A stretch of 64,000 bases of DNA from CAYNWT01 sp964485095 (lineage in GTDB: Bacteria; Planctomycetota; Planctomycetia; Planctomycetales; Planctomycetaceae). Of this stretch, positions 25,737 to 33,796 are shown piece by piece. The notes beneath the pieces are model-generated. The model was not told where the DNA came from, did not search any database, and saw only the letters and a program-made list of their open reading frames with translations. Position 1 is the first letter of the stretch. Every line of letters starts with the position of its first letter. The stretch lies in NCBI GenBank assembly GCA_964485095.1, contig CAZAIB010000013.1, forward strand, positions 26,194-90,193, written 5' to 3'. A program made the translations under genes and the position numbers.

Positions 25737-26861
25737 CTAGTGCTGGACCGTAGGCTTGGCGTAACGGATGGGGACGGCTCCGCGAATCTTGCCGACCTTG
25801 CGAGGAACCGATTTCACTCGGTTTACAAACTCAGCACCTTCACCGATGCCGATCGGTGGAACGCCTTTAAGCGGCGAGTCGCCAGGCGCGTAAGGTTCGT
25901 GTTCCTGGTAGGCTCGGTGGAAACCAGCCGCGATGACCCCGACCGAACCGACTGCTCCTACTTTCGCAGCAACCGATTTTTCGAATGGCACGATTTGGAA
26001 CTCCCGGGCAAACGTGTTGTCAATCTGCCAACCCTTCACGGTCAGGCTGCTATGCGGCTTCAGTAACCACATACCTTTCTGCTTCTTGCTGAACCAGAAA
26101 CAATCGATGCCGTCCAAAGTCAGACGGACAGCGACTTCAAACGGCGCGTCGTTAACCAGCCGAATGTGACACTTGTCGGACTCTTTGAGATCAATGAACG
26201 CCAGTCCGTCTTCCAATCCGACAGGGCACGCTTGACCTGACTTGATGATCTCAATGCCAAACAGGCCATCACGTTTCGCTCGAACAACTGTGCCCGTGAG
26301 ATGCTGGTGTGGATCGGTGAACCCAAGGTGGACTCCCTCTTCTTGCGGCGGCTTTTGCCCGGGTACCGGAGCCGGCTTTGGTCCCTGATGCGGTTCAAAT
26401 GGAATGCCGAGGATACGAGCGATTTCACCGCGATCGACGATGTTGATCTTCCGCGAATCCAGACTAAGAATCGGGTTGTCGTTGCGATCGACGAATTCCA
26501 GCGTGATGACGAGAACCAGAGAACTCACCTTGTCGCTGCCGGCGTCTTTGACTTCGCGAACTTTCACCTGTCCCAGCAGTCCGACATCTGCCCGCAACTT
26601 CTTCGGGGTGATACCCAGCCTGGTAAGGTGAGTTCCCAGCAACTCAGTTATCAAAGCCGGACCACTGCTGGGGTACATGGTCGGACCGTTAATCTGAATC
26701 TTGCACGTGGAATAGTTCTGAGCAACCAGAGCTTTGTGGACATCGGCTGCAAGTTGTGAAATCTGCGACTCAAACTTAGCTGCCTGAGCCTGTGAACCGA
26801 TACAGAAAACCGCCAGTGCGAGCAGAGGCGTTTGCAGCATTCGCTTTGTTGTGACCATCAT
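25737..26861 (-). CDS. Secreted protein of unknown function in the caspase-serpin cluster
   Basis: About 374 residues from one of two ATGs at 26861/26858 (AAAGGCAG upstream), with a clear Sec signal (LLALAVFCIGSQAQA). The N-terminal half (about 25-165) has mixed alpha/beta pattern (VHKALVAQNYSTCKIQINGPTM). A Pro-rich linker (GPKPAPVPGQKPP) leads to a C-terminal beta-rich domain (about 210-330, CHIRLVNDAPFEVAVRLTLDG) reminiscent of a domain in other planctomycete secreted proteins. A small hydrophobic Gly/Val/Ala stretch (AAKVGAVGSVGVIAAG) follows. No enzyme motif is recognised. It sits between the caspase-like and serpin genes, 119 and 95 bases from them, all secreted. It may be a substrate, partner or scaffold; this is inference. 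Confidence 0.75.
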   Translation of the reverse strand: MMVTTKRMLQTPLLALAVFCIGSQAQAAKFESQISQLAADVHKALVAQNYSTCKIQINGPTMYPSSGPALITELLGTHLTRLGITPKKLRADVGLLGQVKVREVKDAGSDKVSSLVLVITLEFVDRNDNPILSLDSRKINIVDRGEIARILGIPFEPHQGPKPAPVPGQKPPQEEGVHLGFTDPHQHLTGTVVRAKRDGLFGIEIIKSGQACPVGLEDGLAFIDLKESDKCHIRLVNDAPFEVAVRLTLDGIDCFWFSKKQKGMWLLKPHSSLTVKGWQIDNTFAREFQIVPFEKSVAAKVGAVGSVGVIAAGFHRAYQEHEPYAPGDSPLKGVPPIGIGEGAEFVNRVKSVPRKVGKIRGAVPIRYAKPTVQH

Positions 26862-26980
26862 GGTTCTGCCTTTCATATCCGCGACGGTAGAAGGAACTCG
26901 CGGCTGTTGTGTGTTTCGTTGTTTGGACATGCTTGCCGTACCCATGCCGCATTCATCAGACGTTGTGCTCAGCACCCGAC

Positions 26981-28762
26981 TTAGTTGTTCAACGTGGTAG
27001 TGAAGCTGTAGCTGGTACCTTTGGATGGGTCGGAAACCCTAATCCGCATCTTCTTCGGAGAACTCCGAATCGCGTTCGCAAACGAAGCTTCGGACGTAAT
27101 CTTCCGACCGTTGACGTGCGTAATCTGATCACCAGCTTCCAGCCGGTACTTCTGACCATCCAGGTAACACCGCGTCGCCGGCGAACCGGGGACGACTCGC
27201 GTGATGACGACCCCCATGCCGGTCGCGGCTGCAACCACAACACCAAACCGCGGCCCCTTTCCGGGTTTCGGACCCGGCGGCGGAATTGGAGTCGGTGTTG
27301 TACCGCTGCCTACGGGGTTCAGCTTCGTCGTCAACGCATGCCGCGCGCCATCGACTCCGATGACTGTGATTGAAGCGAGAGCCGGTGAGGTTCGAATCGC
27401 TCGACGCAACTGGTTCGCGTCCGTGACGGCCATCCCGTTTAGCATGGAGATCCTGTCACCAGCTTCCAATCGCCAAATGCGTCCGCCGGTATCCTGGCAC
27501 TTTGTCGCAGGACCACCGGCGTCAACATTCCGAATTTGGACGCCGCCGGCACCGTTCGCCGCGAGAATTCCCAGTCGCTTAATGGCAAGCGTTCGCGTGC
27601 CGGGTGGCGGCTTCGGCTTGTCTTCGCTGCCGGGACCTCTGTCAGGCAGAATCGCTTGCACGTAGGTAAGTTCACCACTGACACGGTCCGGGGTCTGAAC
27701 GCGAGGCCAACGCCAGTACGGCGTATTGTCCGTCGCGCGAACCAGACTGGCTTTACCCAGTGACTTCAGTGGGCCGGGCAAAGTCTGTGTGCGACCGGTG
27801 TCCGGGAAGTATTTGTATGTGATGACCTGTTCGGTCGTTTGGCCGCTGCGAGCATCGATGGTCACTTGCCGCTCATTGGATTCCGACGGTAGTGGTGGTA
27901 TTCCTGGAGTCGGGCCAGGCGCGGGACCGGGGTTGTGAGGAACAACATTAAGCGCGAGTCTCGCAACCGTCTGGGAGCGTTGGTTCAGAAAGTTCCCGTC
28001 ACCGGTTTCGATGGTTTCACCGTCCGGGTGCAGCAACGCAAACTGAGTTGCCGTCTCTGCGGCGATATCATTGATGATGGACTGCCAGGTCGCATCGCCC
28101 ATGCTGGACTTTGCTTTCATCGTGTCGTTTAGCGCCTTTGTGAAAACGGAACCCAGCCCATACTCGGCGTGCGTTGCCGCTTTCTCATCACGCTGGCAGG
28201 AATTGAGATCGATAAACCCGTTCGCCTCAAAGAACAACTTCCTGAACAACGGAGAGGTCACAGGAATCTGGCGTCGTACGCCAATGGCACGCTGTGGCGG
28301 AACCACATCGTGAAAGTTGAAACAGGCGTCCGTCATCATCACGGTCAGCCCCGCACTGAGTGACTGCAAAGTCGATGTCACTGCACTACGACTAATCCAC
28401 TGCCCGGCCACGACCAGGTAGTGCTGGCCATCACGGGCGTAGTTGCCATGTCCCGAGTAGTAAAAGACGACGGCGTCTTCGGGGCCAACGCTTAAGCCTT
28501 GAATGAACTGCGGAAGACCGGTCTGAGTCAGACTCGACGCCGGCACGACATGCGTTCGCAATGAAGCAGGATCGACGTTCGACAGGAACAGAGATTCAAT
28601 ATTGGTGCGATCAGTCTGACAGTACTTGCCAATACTAGCATCGTTTTCATCAGCCGCGATCACAACATGCAGCTTGCGAGCCGCCCGGGCGGTTTGCCCG
28701 CCGACAATGAACGCCAGACCCACCGCTATGACAAAACATCTTGCTTTGGTTTGAGACAACAT
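26981..28762 (-). CDS. Secreted metacaspase-like C14 protease with two C-terminal PDZ domains
   Basis: About 593 residues from the ATG at 28762, which has GGAGG seven bases upstream; frames from 28810 are less likely. A Sec signal ends TARA. The caspase p20 domain (about 30-170) has the catalytic dyad His105 (FYYSGHGNY) and Cys147 (MMTDACFN). Asp145, two residues before the Cys, and Asp51 in CQTD match the acidic S1 residues of metacaspases, predicting cleavage after Arg or Lys. A p10-like part follows (SCQRDEKAATHAEYGLGSVFTKAL). A Pro-rich linker leads to PDZ1 (about 392-481) and PDZ2 (about 504-593), both with RLEAGD. It probably acts in the periplasm or outside. The next two genes on the strand are a secreted unknown and a serpin. 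Confidence 0.92.
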   Translation of the reverse strand: MLSQTKARCFVIAVGLAFIVGGQTARAARKLHVVIAADENDASIGKYCQTDRTNIESLFLSNVDPASLRTHVVPASSLTQTGLPQFIQGLSVGPEDAVVFYYSGHGNYARDGQHYLVVAGQWISRSAVTSTLQSLSAGLTVMMTDACFNFHDVVPPQRAIGVRRQIPVTSPLFRKLFFEANGFIDLNSCQRDEKAATHAEYGLGSVFTKALNDTMKAKSSMGDATWQSIINDIAAETATQFALLHPDGETIETGDGNFLNQRSQTVARLALNVVPHNPGPAPGPTPGIPPLPSESNERQVTIDARSGQTTEQVITYKYFPDTGRTQTLPGPLKSLGKASLVRATDNTPYWRWPRVQTPDRVSGELTYVQAILPDRGPGSEDKPKPPPGTRTLAIKRLGILAANGAGGVQIRNVDAGGPATKCQDTGGRIWRLEAGDRISMLNGMAVTDANQLRRAIRTSPALASITVIGVDGARHALTTKLNPVGSGTTPTPIPPPGPKPGKGPRFGVVVAAATGMGVVITRVVPGSPATRCYLDGQKYRLEAGDQITHVNGRKITSEASFANAIRSSPKKMRIRVSDPSKGTSYSFTTTLNN

Positions 28763-28858
28763 TCCGAATCCTCCAGGAGTTTCGTCAGCCCAGGTTGTCA
28801 TCGATTCCATTCGAAAGTCGTTGCACCGCTCCGCGACACAAACACAATCGCGTTCGCT

Positions 28859-30610
28859 CTACTTCATCACCGCTTTGGGGGTTCCCAATCGCAGCAGGCT
28901 GGCGGCTTTCTGGTAAGGCGACACCAAATGCGTCGTGTCTTCCCAGATTTGCCGTTTCATATGCCCCTGCCCGGTGGCCACGGGACCAAGTCCGGCGTCT
29001 CGGAATCGATCGTTGACTTGAATTGCCGCGTTCAGGAAGTCCGGAGCCACTCCAAGTTCTGCAGCAAGTTCTTCGATACCCAGCGTTTGCAAAGCGTAGA
29101 ACCGAGCCAGCGGGCCGACTGGTTCCAACACACTGCCGTCCGCCTTCACCAGTGCCGCGTCATCTTCAGCCATACCTTTCATTGCACGCAGTACCGCGGT
29201 TCGAAAGAAATCACGATCGCCAGCGACCAGTGCGTTCATCTCCTCGCGTTTTGGATACAGCCGACGCATGAAGTTTCGAGCCTCACCACCCAACGACGAA
29301 CTGTCGCGGACAATGTCTTCCAACGGCAGCATGCCCTGCGTGTGGCAAGCCATGCACGAGAGCCCGTTGACAATTTCGACATTGCCTGACACACGTGTCT
29401 TGTCTGCGACCACGTCGGTTGGGCCAGCGTCAATTCGCTTGCCCAGGCCGTCGGTCAGCATGTAACCCTGCAGTCCGTTCGGCAGGCGGAAGATAATCTC
29501 ACCACCGTCGTGTTCGAACGCCATGTGCGGATACGGATGCCGGTCGTATTCGGGCCCCAGCGGGAACCGAGTCAAATCGCCTCGCTTCGATGTTGGCTTA
29601 AAGTCGTAACTCTTCCAGTAGTACCCATTCGTTCCTTCGTGCCGTTCGACAAGTCGGTGCTGTTCAGAGATTCCACTGACAATCATTCCGGCGCGATCGA
29701 CTTCCGCATTGCGAATGTTTCGCAATGCATGCACCCCCAGTTTGGATTCCAGCTGCGCATCGTATTCAGGAATGCGAAGCAGATGGTGGTATAGCGGTGG
29801 CCGAGTCGCCCGGGCGATGAACCAGTCTGCTCGAATGGCTGGGATATCGGTTCCTGTGAGTTCATAGATTTCGCGAGCCAGTTCGTTGATGACTTCATTG
29901 TCCGGCAGCACGTCAAACTTCAGGCCGTATGGGTAGTGCGACAATAACGTTGTCCAGGTATCGACCGTCCAGGTCAGGTCTCGCATGTCGATCGCGTACA
30001 GCGTTCCGGCCGGATCGACCTTGGCAGGAACCACAACGCGGTGCCGCCACGAGAGACTGTTCAGGACCTTCCCCAACGCGGCGCGGGAGTAGTCGATTTC
30101 TGCCGGGGTACGCGATGGAGTATTGTGCAGCACGCGCATTGAGAAGAACCGAATGTACTGCCGTTCGGCCCGGTCGATGGTTCGGAGATAACTGCGGGCG
30201 TGATGGAGTTCTTCACCGAGCCCAATTACTTCTCGGGCGGCGACAGTATTGATCTTAGCGCCCGGTTCCGGAGCACCCGCTGCGATCCATTGCCCGATGA
30301 TGTCCAGTTCGGCCTGCGTTGGCCGTTCACCAGTTGGTTCTTCACCCTGCGGCGGCATCTCACCGGCGTGCATCCGAATGAACAACCGGGATTGAGGTAC
30401 ATTGCCCGGAACCACTGTCTGCTTCGCGACGATCTTCGCCAGGTCGTCGGCAAACCCAAACGCCCCTTCGTTCGAACCATCGGCGTGGCAATCGAAACAG
30501 TGCTTCTTCAGAACCTCAAGTGCCTGGGTTCCGTAATCGATATCACCCGACTGCGCGAAAGCAGTGGCTGGCAACAAACTCAGTAGACAAACAGCAATAC
30601 GAATGGCCAT
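28859..30610 (-). CDS. Secreted diheme c-type cytochrome, PSCyt1-like
   Basis: About 583 residues from the ATG at 30610 (GGAG seven bases upstream), with a Sec signal ending AFAQ. The first heme site is Cys38-x2-Cys41-His42 (KHCFDCHADG) in a PSCyt1-like domain that includes the MHAGEMPPQGEEPT distal segment. A second site, CMACH, lies in the C-terminal third (LSCMACHTQGMLP). The central region (about 130-370) is not a family I recognise. It should be periplasmic and carry or sense electrons. It is first in a same-strand run with the caspase, unknown and serpin genes; the gap of 96 bases to the caspase start and that gene's own strong ribosome site leave open whether they share a promoter. Confidence 0.87.
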   Translation of the reverse strand: MAIRIAVCLLSLLPATAFAQSGDIDYGTQALEVLKKHCFDCHADGSNEGAFGFADDLAKIVAKQTVVPGNVPQSRLFIRMHAGEMPPQGEEPTGERPTQAELDIIGQWIAAGAPEPGAKINTVAAREVIGLGEELHHARSYLRTIDRAERQYIRFFSMRVLHNTPSRTPAEIDYSRAALGKVLNSLSWRHRVVVPAKVDPAGTLYAIDMRDLTWTVDTWTTLLSHYPYGLKFDVLPDNEVINELAREIYELTGTDIPAIRADWFIARATRPPLYHHLLRIPEYDAQLESKLGVHALRNIRNAEVDRAGMIVSGISEQHRLVERHEGTNGYYWKSYDFKPTSKRGDLTRFPLGPEYDRHPYPHMAFEHDGGEIIFRLPNGLQGYMLTDGLGKRIDAGPTDVVADKTRVSGNVEIVNGLSCMACHTQGMLPLEDIVRDSSSLGGEARNFMRRLYPKREEMNALVAGDRDFFRTAVLRAMKGMAEDDAALVKADGSVLEPVGPLARFYALQTLGIEELAAELGVAPDFLNAAIQVNDRFRDAGLGPVATGQGHMKRQIWEDTTHLVSPYQKAASLLRLGTPKAVMK

Positions 30611-31143
30611 GTTCCCGCTCCACCGTCGTGATGGTTGTTGAAAAACTAGAGTCGCGTTCTCTTGCGACTGAGCCCACATAGGCAAAACGCATGCGCAAAC
30701 CGACGTTGGCTCGACAACTTTCTGCTGACCCCACATGCTTTAGAACTCCGTAAGTTCCACATCTCAATGGCTTTCCGCACATCGGAAGAAAATCCAGATG
30801 CCAGCCAGCTCGCCCGCTGAATTGACGCCCGTTCGAACACATGATCCTGCACCGCCATCAATCTGATTTGCAGTGTCGCGGTCTGACGAGCTCCGCCATC
30901 ACCGATTGCCAACTTGCCACTACAGTCACTGGCGCAAACCACCTGAGCCTGCTTAGAAAAATGCAGGAAAGTCTCACCGGCTGTCTCTACATCCGGTTAC
31001 CCGCGCCGTGCCCGACATCAATTCCGACGTCTATTCCGATCCGAACGGGGCCCGTCGACCGCGGCTCATGAATCAGCCCCCTGCAGGTGATTCCAAACGG
31101 CTGAACGACTACAACATCAGCAACTACCAGCGAAGATCCATCA
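30611..31143. other. Divergent intergenic region of 533 bases
   Basis: It separates the secreted cytochrome/caspase/serpin genes from the divergent Ser/Thr kinase gene and should hold promoters for both. Short frames in it (for example 30841-31071) show no recognisable protein. No strong palindrome or RNA gene is recognised. Confidence 0.4.
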
Positions 31144-32649
31144 ATGTCATCGACCAAACCTGCTACCTACCGATGCGTTTGCGGGTCGACTGTCCAGGTT
31201 GACTCACGCGAAGGTGGGACCTGTGACGACTGCGGCCGAGCCTACACGGCGAACGCGGTCAACGCCTCGATGTCCATGACCATCGGGATGCCTGCAGACG
31301 TCAGTGTTGAACCGGTCGACCCCGAAGACGACGAAATGATCGGTCGATCGCTGGACCACTTCACCATCATCGATCGTCTGGGCGGCGGCGGTATGGGAAC
31401 CGTCTACCGCGCGTTGGATGAATCGTTGCAGCGGTACGTCGCCATCAAAGTCATCCGCCGACAAGGGATCAACGGGGATAGCACCGATCCGATTCAACTG
31501 GACCGGCTCCTGCAGGAAGCCAGGGCACAGGCCCGAGTCAACCACGCGCATGTGGTTCATATTTATTTCGTCAGTCGAAACGAACAACTGCCGTACCTCG
31601 CGATGGAACTGGTTCCCGGACGCAGCCTTGCCACGCGACTTAAAGAAGAACCAATGCCGTACGCCGAAGTTGCAAAGATCGCTCGGCAAATCGCCGAAGC
31701 ACTGCGCGAGTCGGCTCAGTTTGACATCGTTCACGGCGACATCAAACCTGCCAACATCCTGATGCATGAAGGCAATGCCAAGCTGTCTGACTTCGGATTG
31801 TCGCAACGCATGTCCCGCCAGACCGAAGACGACGCCAAGGTGGCTGGCACGCCCAACTACATGGCTCCGGAAGTCTGCCGCGGCGAACTCGCCGACACGC
31901 GTTCCGACCAATACTCGTTTGGCGTCATGCTGTTTGAGATGACGTTCGGTACCCTGCCCTATTCGTTCCCTGATAGTTCGCTGGAAACACGATTCACTGC
32001 CCACCAGCAATCGCCTGTTGAATTTCCCGTTCCGTGGCCGAACAGCGTTCCCGATTCATGGCGAGCTATCCTGGAAAAGCTACTCGCGAAGAACCCGGCC
32101 GACCGCTACGACTCATATGAGAACCTACTGGTCGATCTGGACAAGAACCGCCCCATCGCACCGGTTCCGGCCGGCCGACTGGTTCGAGGCATGGCCTGGG
32201 GCATCGACCTGCTCATCATGCTGATTGTTCAAATCACTTTCCTGACCGTAGGCGGCTTCGTGGGCGAACTACTGGGTGTCCCGAACTTCCTGCTCGCCAG
32301 CTGCGGACTAATCGCTCCGATCTTCGCTCTACAGTGGCAACGCCGCGGTGGCCGTTCGCCCGGAAAACGTATCCTGCAAATCCGAGTGGTCGACGAACAC
32401 GGCCTGCCGCCGTCACCGCGTGCCCTGGCCTGGCGTTCGGTCTTCCAACTGCTTCCCGCGTGGTTGGTGCCGCTCACGTCCAACATCAATGGAGCCGGGC
32501 TACCCGACTATGTAGTCCTGCCAGCCGCACTGCTGGGCGGCCTGGCCCTGGTCGCAGACGCGTTCGTCGCAATCTTCACCGTTGGTATGAGAAGTATCCA
32601 CGACCGCATCTTCAAGACGCGAGTCGTGCTGGATACTCCATCGAGTTGA
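31144..32649 (+). CDS. Ser/Thr protein kinase with N-terminal zinc ribbon and C-terminal RDD membrane domain
   Basis: The 501-residue protein starts with a short zinc-ribbon-like segment (Cys11, Cys13, Cys27, Cys30). The Hanks-type kinase domain spans about 72-335: the Gly loop GGGGMGTVYRA, Lys102 (VAIK), the catalytic loop IVHGDIKPANIL with Asp199 (HGD rather than HRD), DFG at Asp216, and the activation segment GTPNYMAPEV. A C-terminal RDD domain with about three hydrophobic segments (345-497, LVRGMAWGIDLLIMLIV, RSPGKRILQIRVV) anchors it in the membrane. This architecture is common in planctomycetes. It is divergent from the secreted cytochrome/caspase cluster, so it could signal to it, but this is only positional. 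There is no strong ribosome site before the ATG. Confidence 0.92.
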   Translation: MSSTKPATYRCVCGSTVQVDSREGGTCDDCGRAYTANAVNASMSMTIGMPADVSVEPVDPEDDEMIGRSLDHFTIIDRLGGGGMGTVYRALDESLQRYVAIKVIRRQGINGDSTDPIQLDRLLQEARAQARVNHAHVVHIYFVSRNEQLPYLAMELVPGRSLATRLKEEPMPYAEVAKIARQIAEALRESAQFDIVHGDIKPANILMHEGNAKLSDFGLSQRMSRQTEDDAKVAGTPNYMAPEVCRGELADTRSDQYSFGVMLFEMTFGTLPYSFPDSSLETRFTAHQQSPVEFPVPWPNSVPDSWRAILEKLLAKNPADRYDSYENLLVDLDKNRPIAPVPAGRLVRGMAWGIDLLIMLIVQITFLTVGGFVGELLGVPNFLLASCGLIAPIFALQWQRRGGRSPGKRILQIRVVDEHGLPPSPRALAWRSVFQLLPAWLVPLTSNINGAGLPDYVVLPAALLGGLALVADAFVAIFTVGMRSIHDRIFKTRVVLDTPSS

Positions 32650-32673
32650 GCCGTCTTTTTGGGGAGACAGAGA

Positions 32674-33033
32674 ATGCTGTGTATGTCCAATACCTTGCTT
32701 GCGATTGCAGCCATCTGCTCAGGTACAGCAGTAACCCAGCTTCCTCAGGAAGTAACAGACAGAATCCGAGGAAAGATCGTCCTGGAGGACGGAACACCTG
32801 CAGAGGGAATCAGCGTGTTTCCAGCTCTCCCGACAGGTAGGGAAAAGTATCGAACCAAGACCAGTGAAACCGGTACTTTTACTCTCCGCTTCCCTCCAAC
32901 AACGTTCTTCTTTCGACTGACAGGGAAGTCCATCAACAACGCAGTACTGAGTTTTCAGAAAGACCTAGCGGAGGCTTGCATGCCCGAAGACTGTTGCAAC
33001 GGGCCGCAGGTGCCTTGGAATCCTGGAGCATAG
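32674..33033 (+). CDS. Small secreted protein with carboxypeptidase-regulatory-like segment, possibly truncated
   Basis: About 119 residues from the ATG at 32674, preceded by GGGGAG; the in-frame TTG at 32659 would swallow that site. An N-terminal signal (NTLLAIAAICSGTAV) is followed by GKIVLEDGTPAEGISVFPALP and ETGTFTLRFPP, the pattern of a carboxypeptidase-regulatory-like beta-sandwich. The domain looks cut short: the last ~25 residues (MPEDCCNGPQVPWNPGA) do not continue it. The base composition is more A/T-rich than neighbours. It may be the 5' remnant of a larger secreted protein whose remainder is 33566-33772, separated by the SUKH gene; this is low-confidence inference. Confidence 0.5.
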   Translation: MLCMSNTLLAIAAICSGTAVTQLPQEVTDRIRGKIVLEDGTPAEGISVFPALPTGREKYRTKTSETGTFTLRFPPTTFFFRLTGKSINNAVLSFQKDLAEACMPEDCCNGPQVPWNPGA

Positions 33034-33048
33034 TGAAGGGGGGAACGC

Positions 33049-33555
33049 ATGAGTTTCGATGAAGCACTGTTCGACGAAGTTATCGAGAAGAGAGAAGGTG
33101 CGACCTCGACGGAGATCCGTAGGTTTGTCGAAACTCTGCTGCTACCCTTGACCGATGCAGAGTGTGACCGATTTGCCGAGACGTACTCGTACGACTCCGG
33201 CGATCAGCTTATGCCAAACGCTGAGCTACCCCGGAAGTATCTTGACTTACTACGTTGGTCGAACGGTGGAGAGTTTCGCAGTGGCCGTCGTACAATTAGT
33301 TTGTGGCCTACAGGAGGGCCTAATGGCGTGCGGATGACTAACCTGGACTATGGGATTCCAAAGCATGCACCAGGCTTGCTCGCTTTCGCGTCAGATGGCG
33401 GAGGAAACTTCTTTTGTTTTGATTGGCGATCCAGTGGGAGAGTAGGATTCGCCGCTCTTGAGGTCGGTGGGCCGCCCGCAGGCTTTTGGCCAATTGAAAC
33501 ATCGTTCTTGGAAGTGCTGACTTCAAATAGGCGCATTACCGAACTTTGCGACTAG
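33049..33555 (+). CDS. SMI1/KNR4 (SUKH)-like protein
   Basis: The 168-residue product follows a strong AAGGGGGG ribosome site. The core LPRKYLDLLRWSNGGEFRSG and LAFASDGGGNFFCFDWRSSG are SUKH blocks, and the C-terminal IETSFLEVLTS is also typical. Codon use includes ATA, AGA and AGT more often than in flanking genes, suggesting recent transfer. SUKH proteins are often immunity factors in contact-dependent toxin systems, but no toxin is adjacent. It begins 15 bases after the truncated secreted protein gene. Confidence 0.75.
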   Translation: MSFDEALFDEVIEKREGATSTEIRRFVETLLLPLTDAECDRFAETYSYDSGDQLMPNAELPRKYLDLLRWSNGGEFRSGRRTISLWPTGGPNGVRMTNLDYGIPKHAPGLLAFASDGGGNFFCFDWRSSGRVGFAALEVGGPPAGFWPIETSFLEVLTSNRRITELCD

Positions 33556-33565
33556 CTTCCAGATA

Positions 33566-33772
33566 GTGGGATCTGTAGATCCCGGGTCTTCCGAAGGCTC
33601 GATTGCGATAGCAACCAGTTGGACCGGCGAATACATGCTCCAACCATTCTACTCGAGCGTCGTTTCCCGTTTCACTGTCACCAATCAGCCAGAGATTGTG
33701 ATTGATGCTCGAACTCCCGCCAGGCTGCAGTTCACAACCCAAATCGAATCTTCGGTCGCCCCAACAAAATAG
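33566..33772 (+). pseudogene. Possible C-terminal remnant of a secreted beta-rich protein
   Basis: The frame is open from about 33521 to the TAG at 33770-33772 and overlaps the end of the SUKH gene. The translated text (GSIAIATSWTGEYMLQPF, EIVIDARTPARLQF) looks like a beta-sandwich fragment, similar in feel to the domain at 32674-33033. There is no good start or ribosome site. It may be chance or the tail of a gene split by the SUKH insertion. Confidence 0.25.
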
Positions 33773-33796
33773 ACGACTCCCGCGGACTGAGCGACT

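Noticed and set aside
28859..30610. Idea of a mitochondrial-type apoptosis module (cytochrome c plus caspase)
   Set aside because: The cytochrome is a large PSCyt1-like protein and the caspase is metacaspase-like and secreted; the similarity in naming is not homology of pathway.
30841..31071. Short plus-strand frame before the kinase gene
   Set aside because: Low-complexity text with no ribosome site; probably promoter region.
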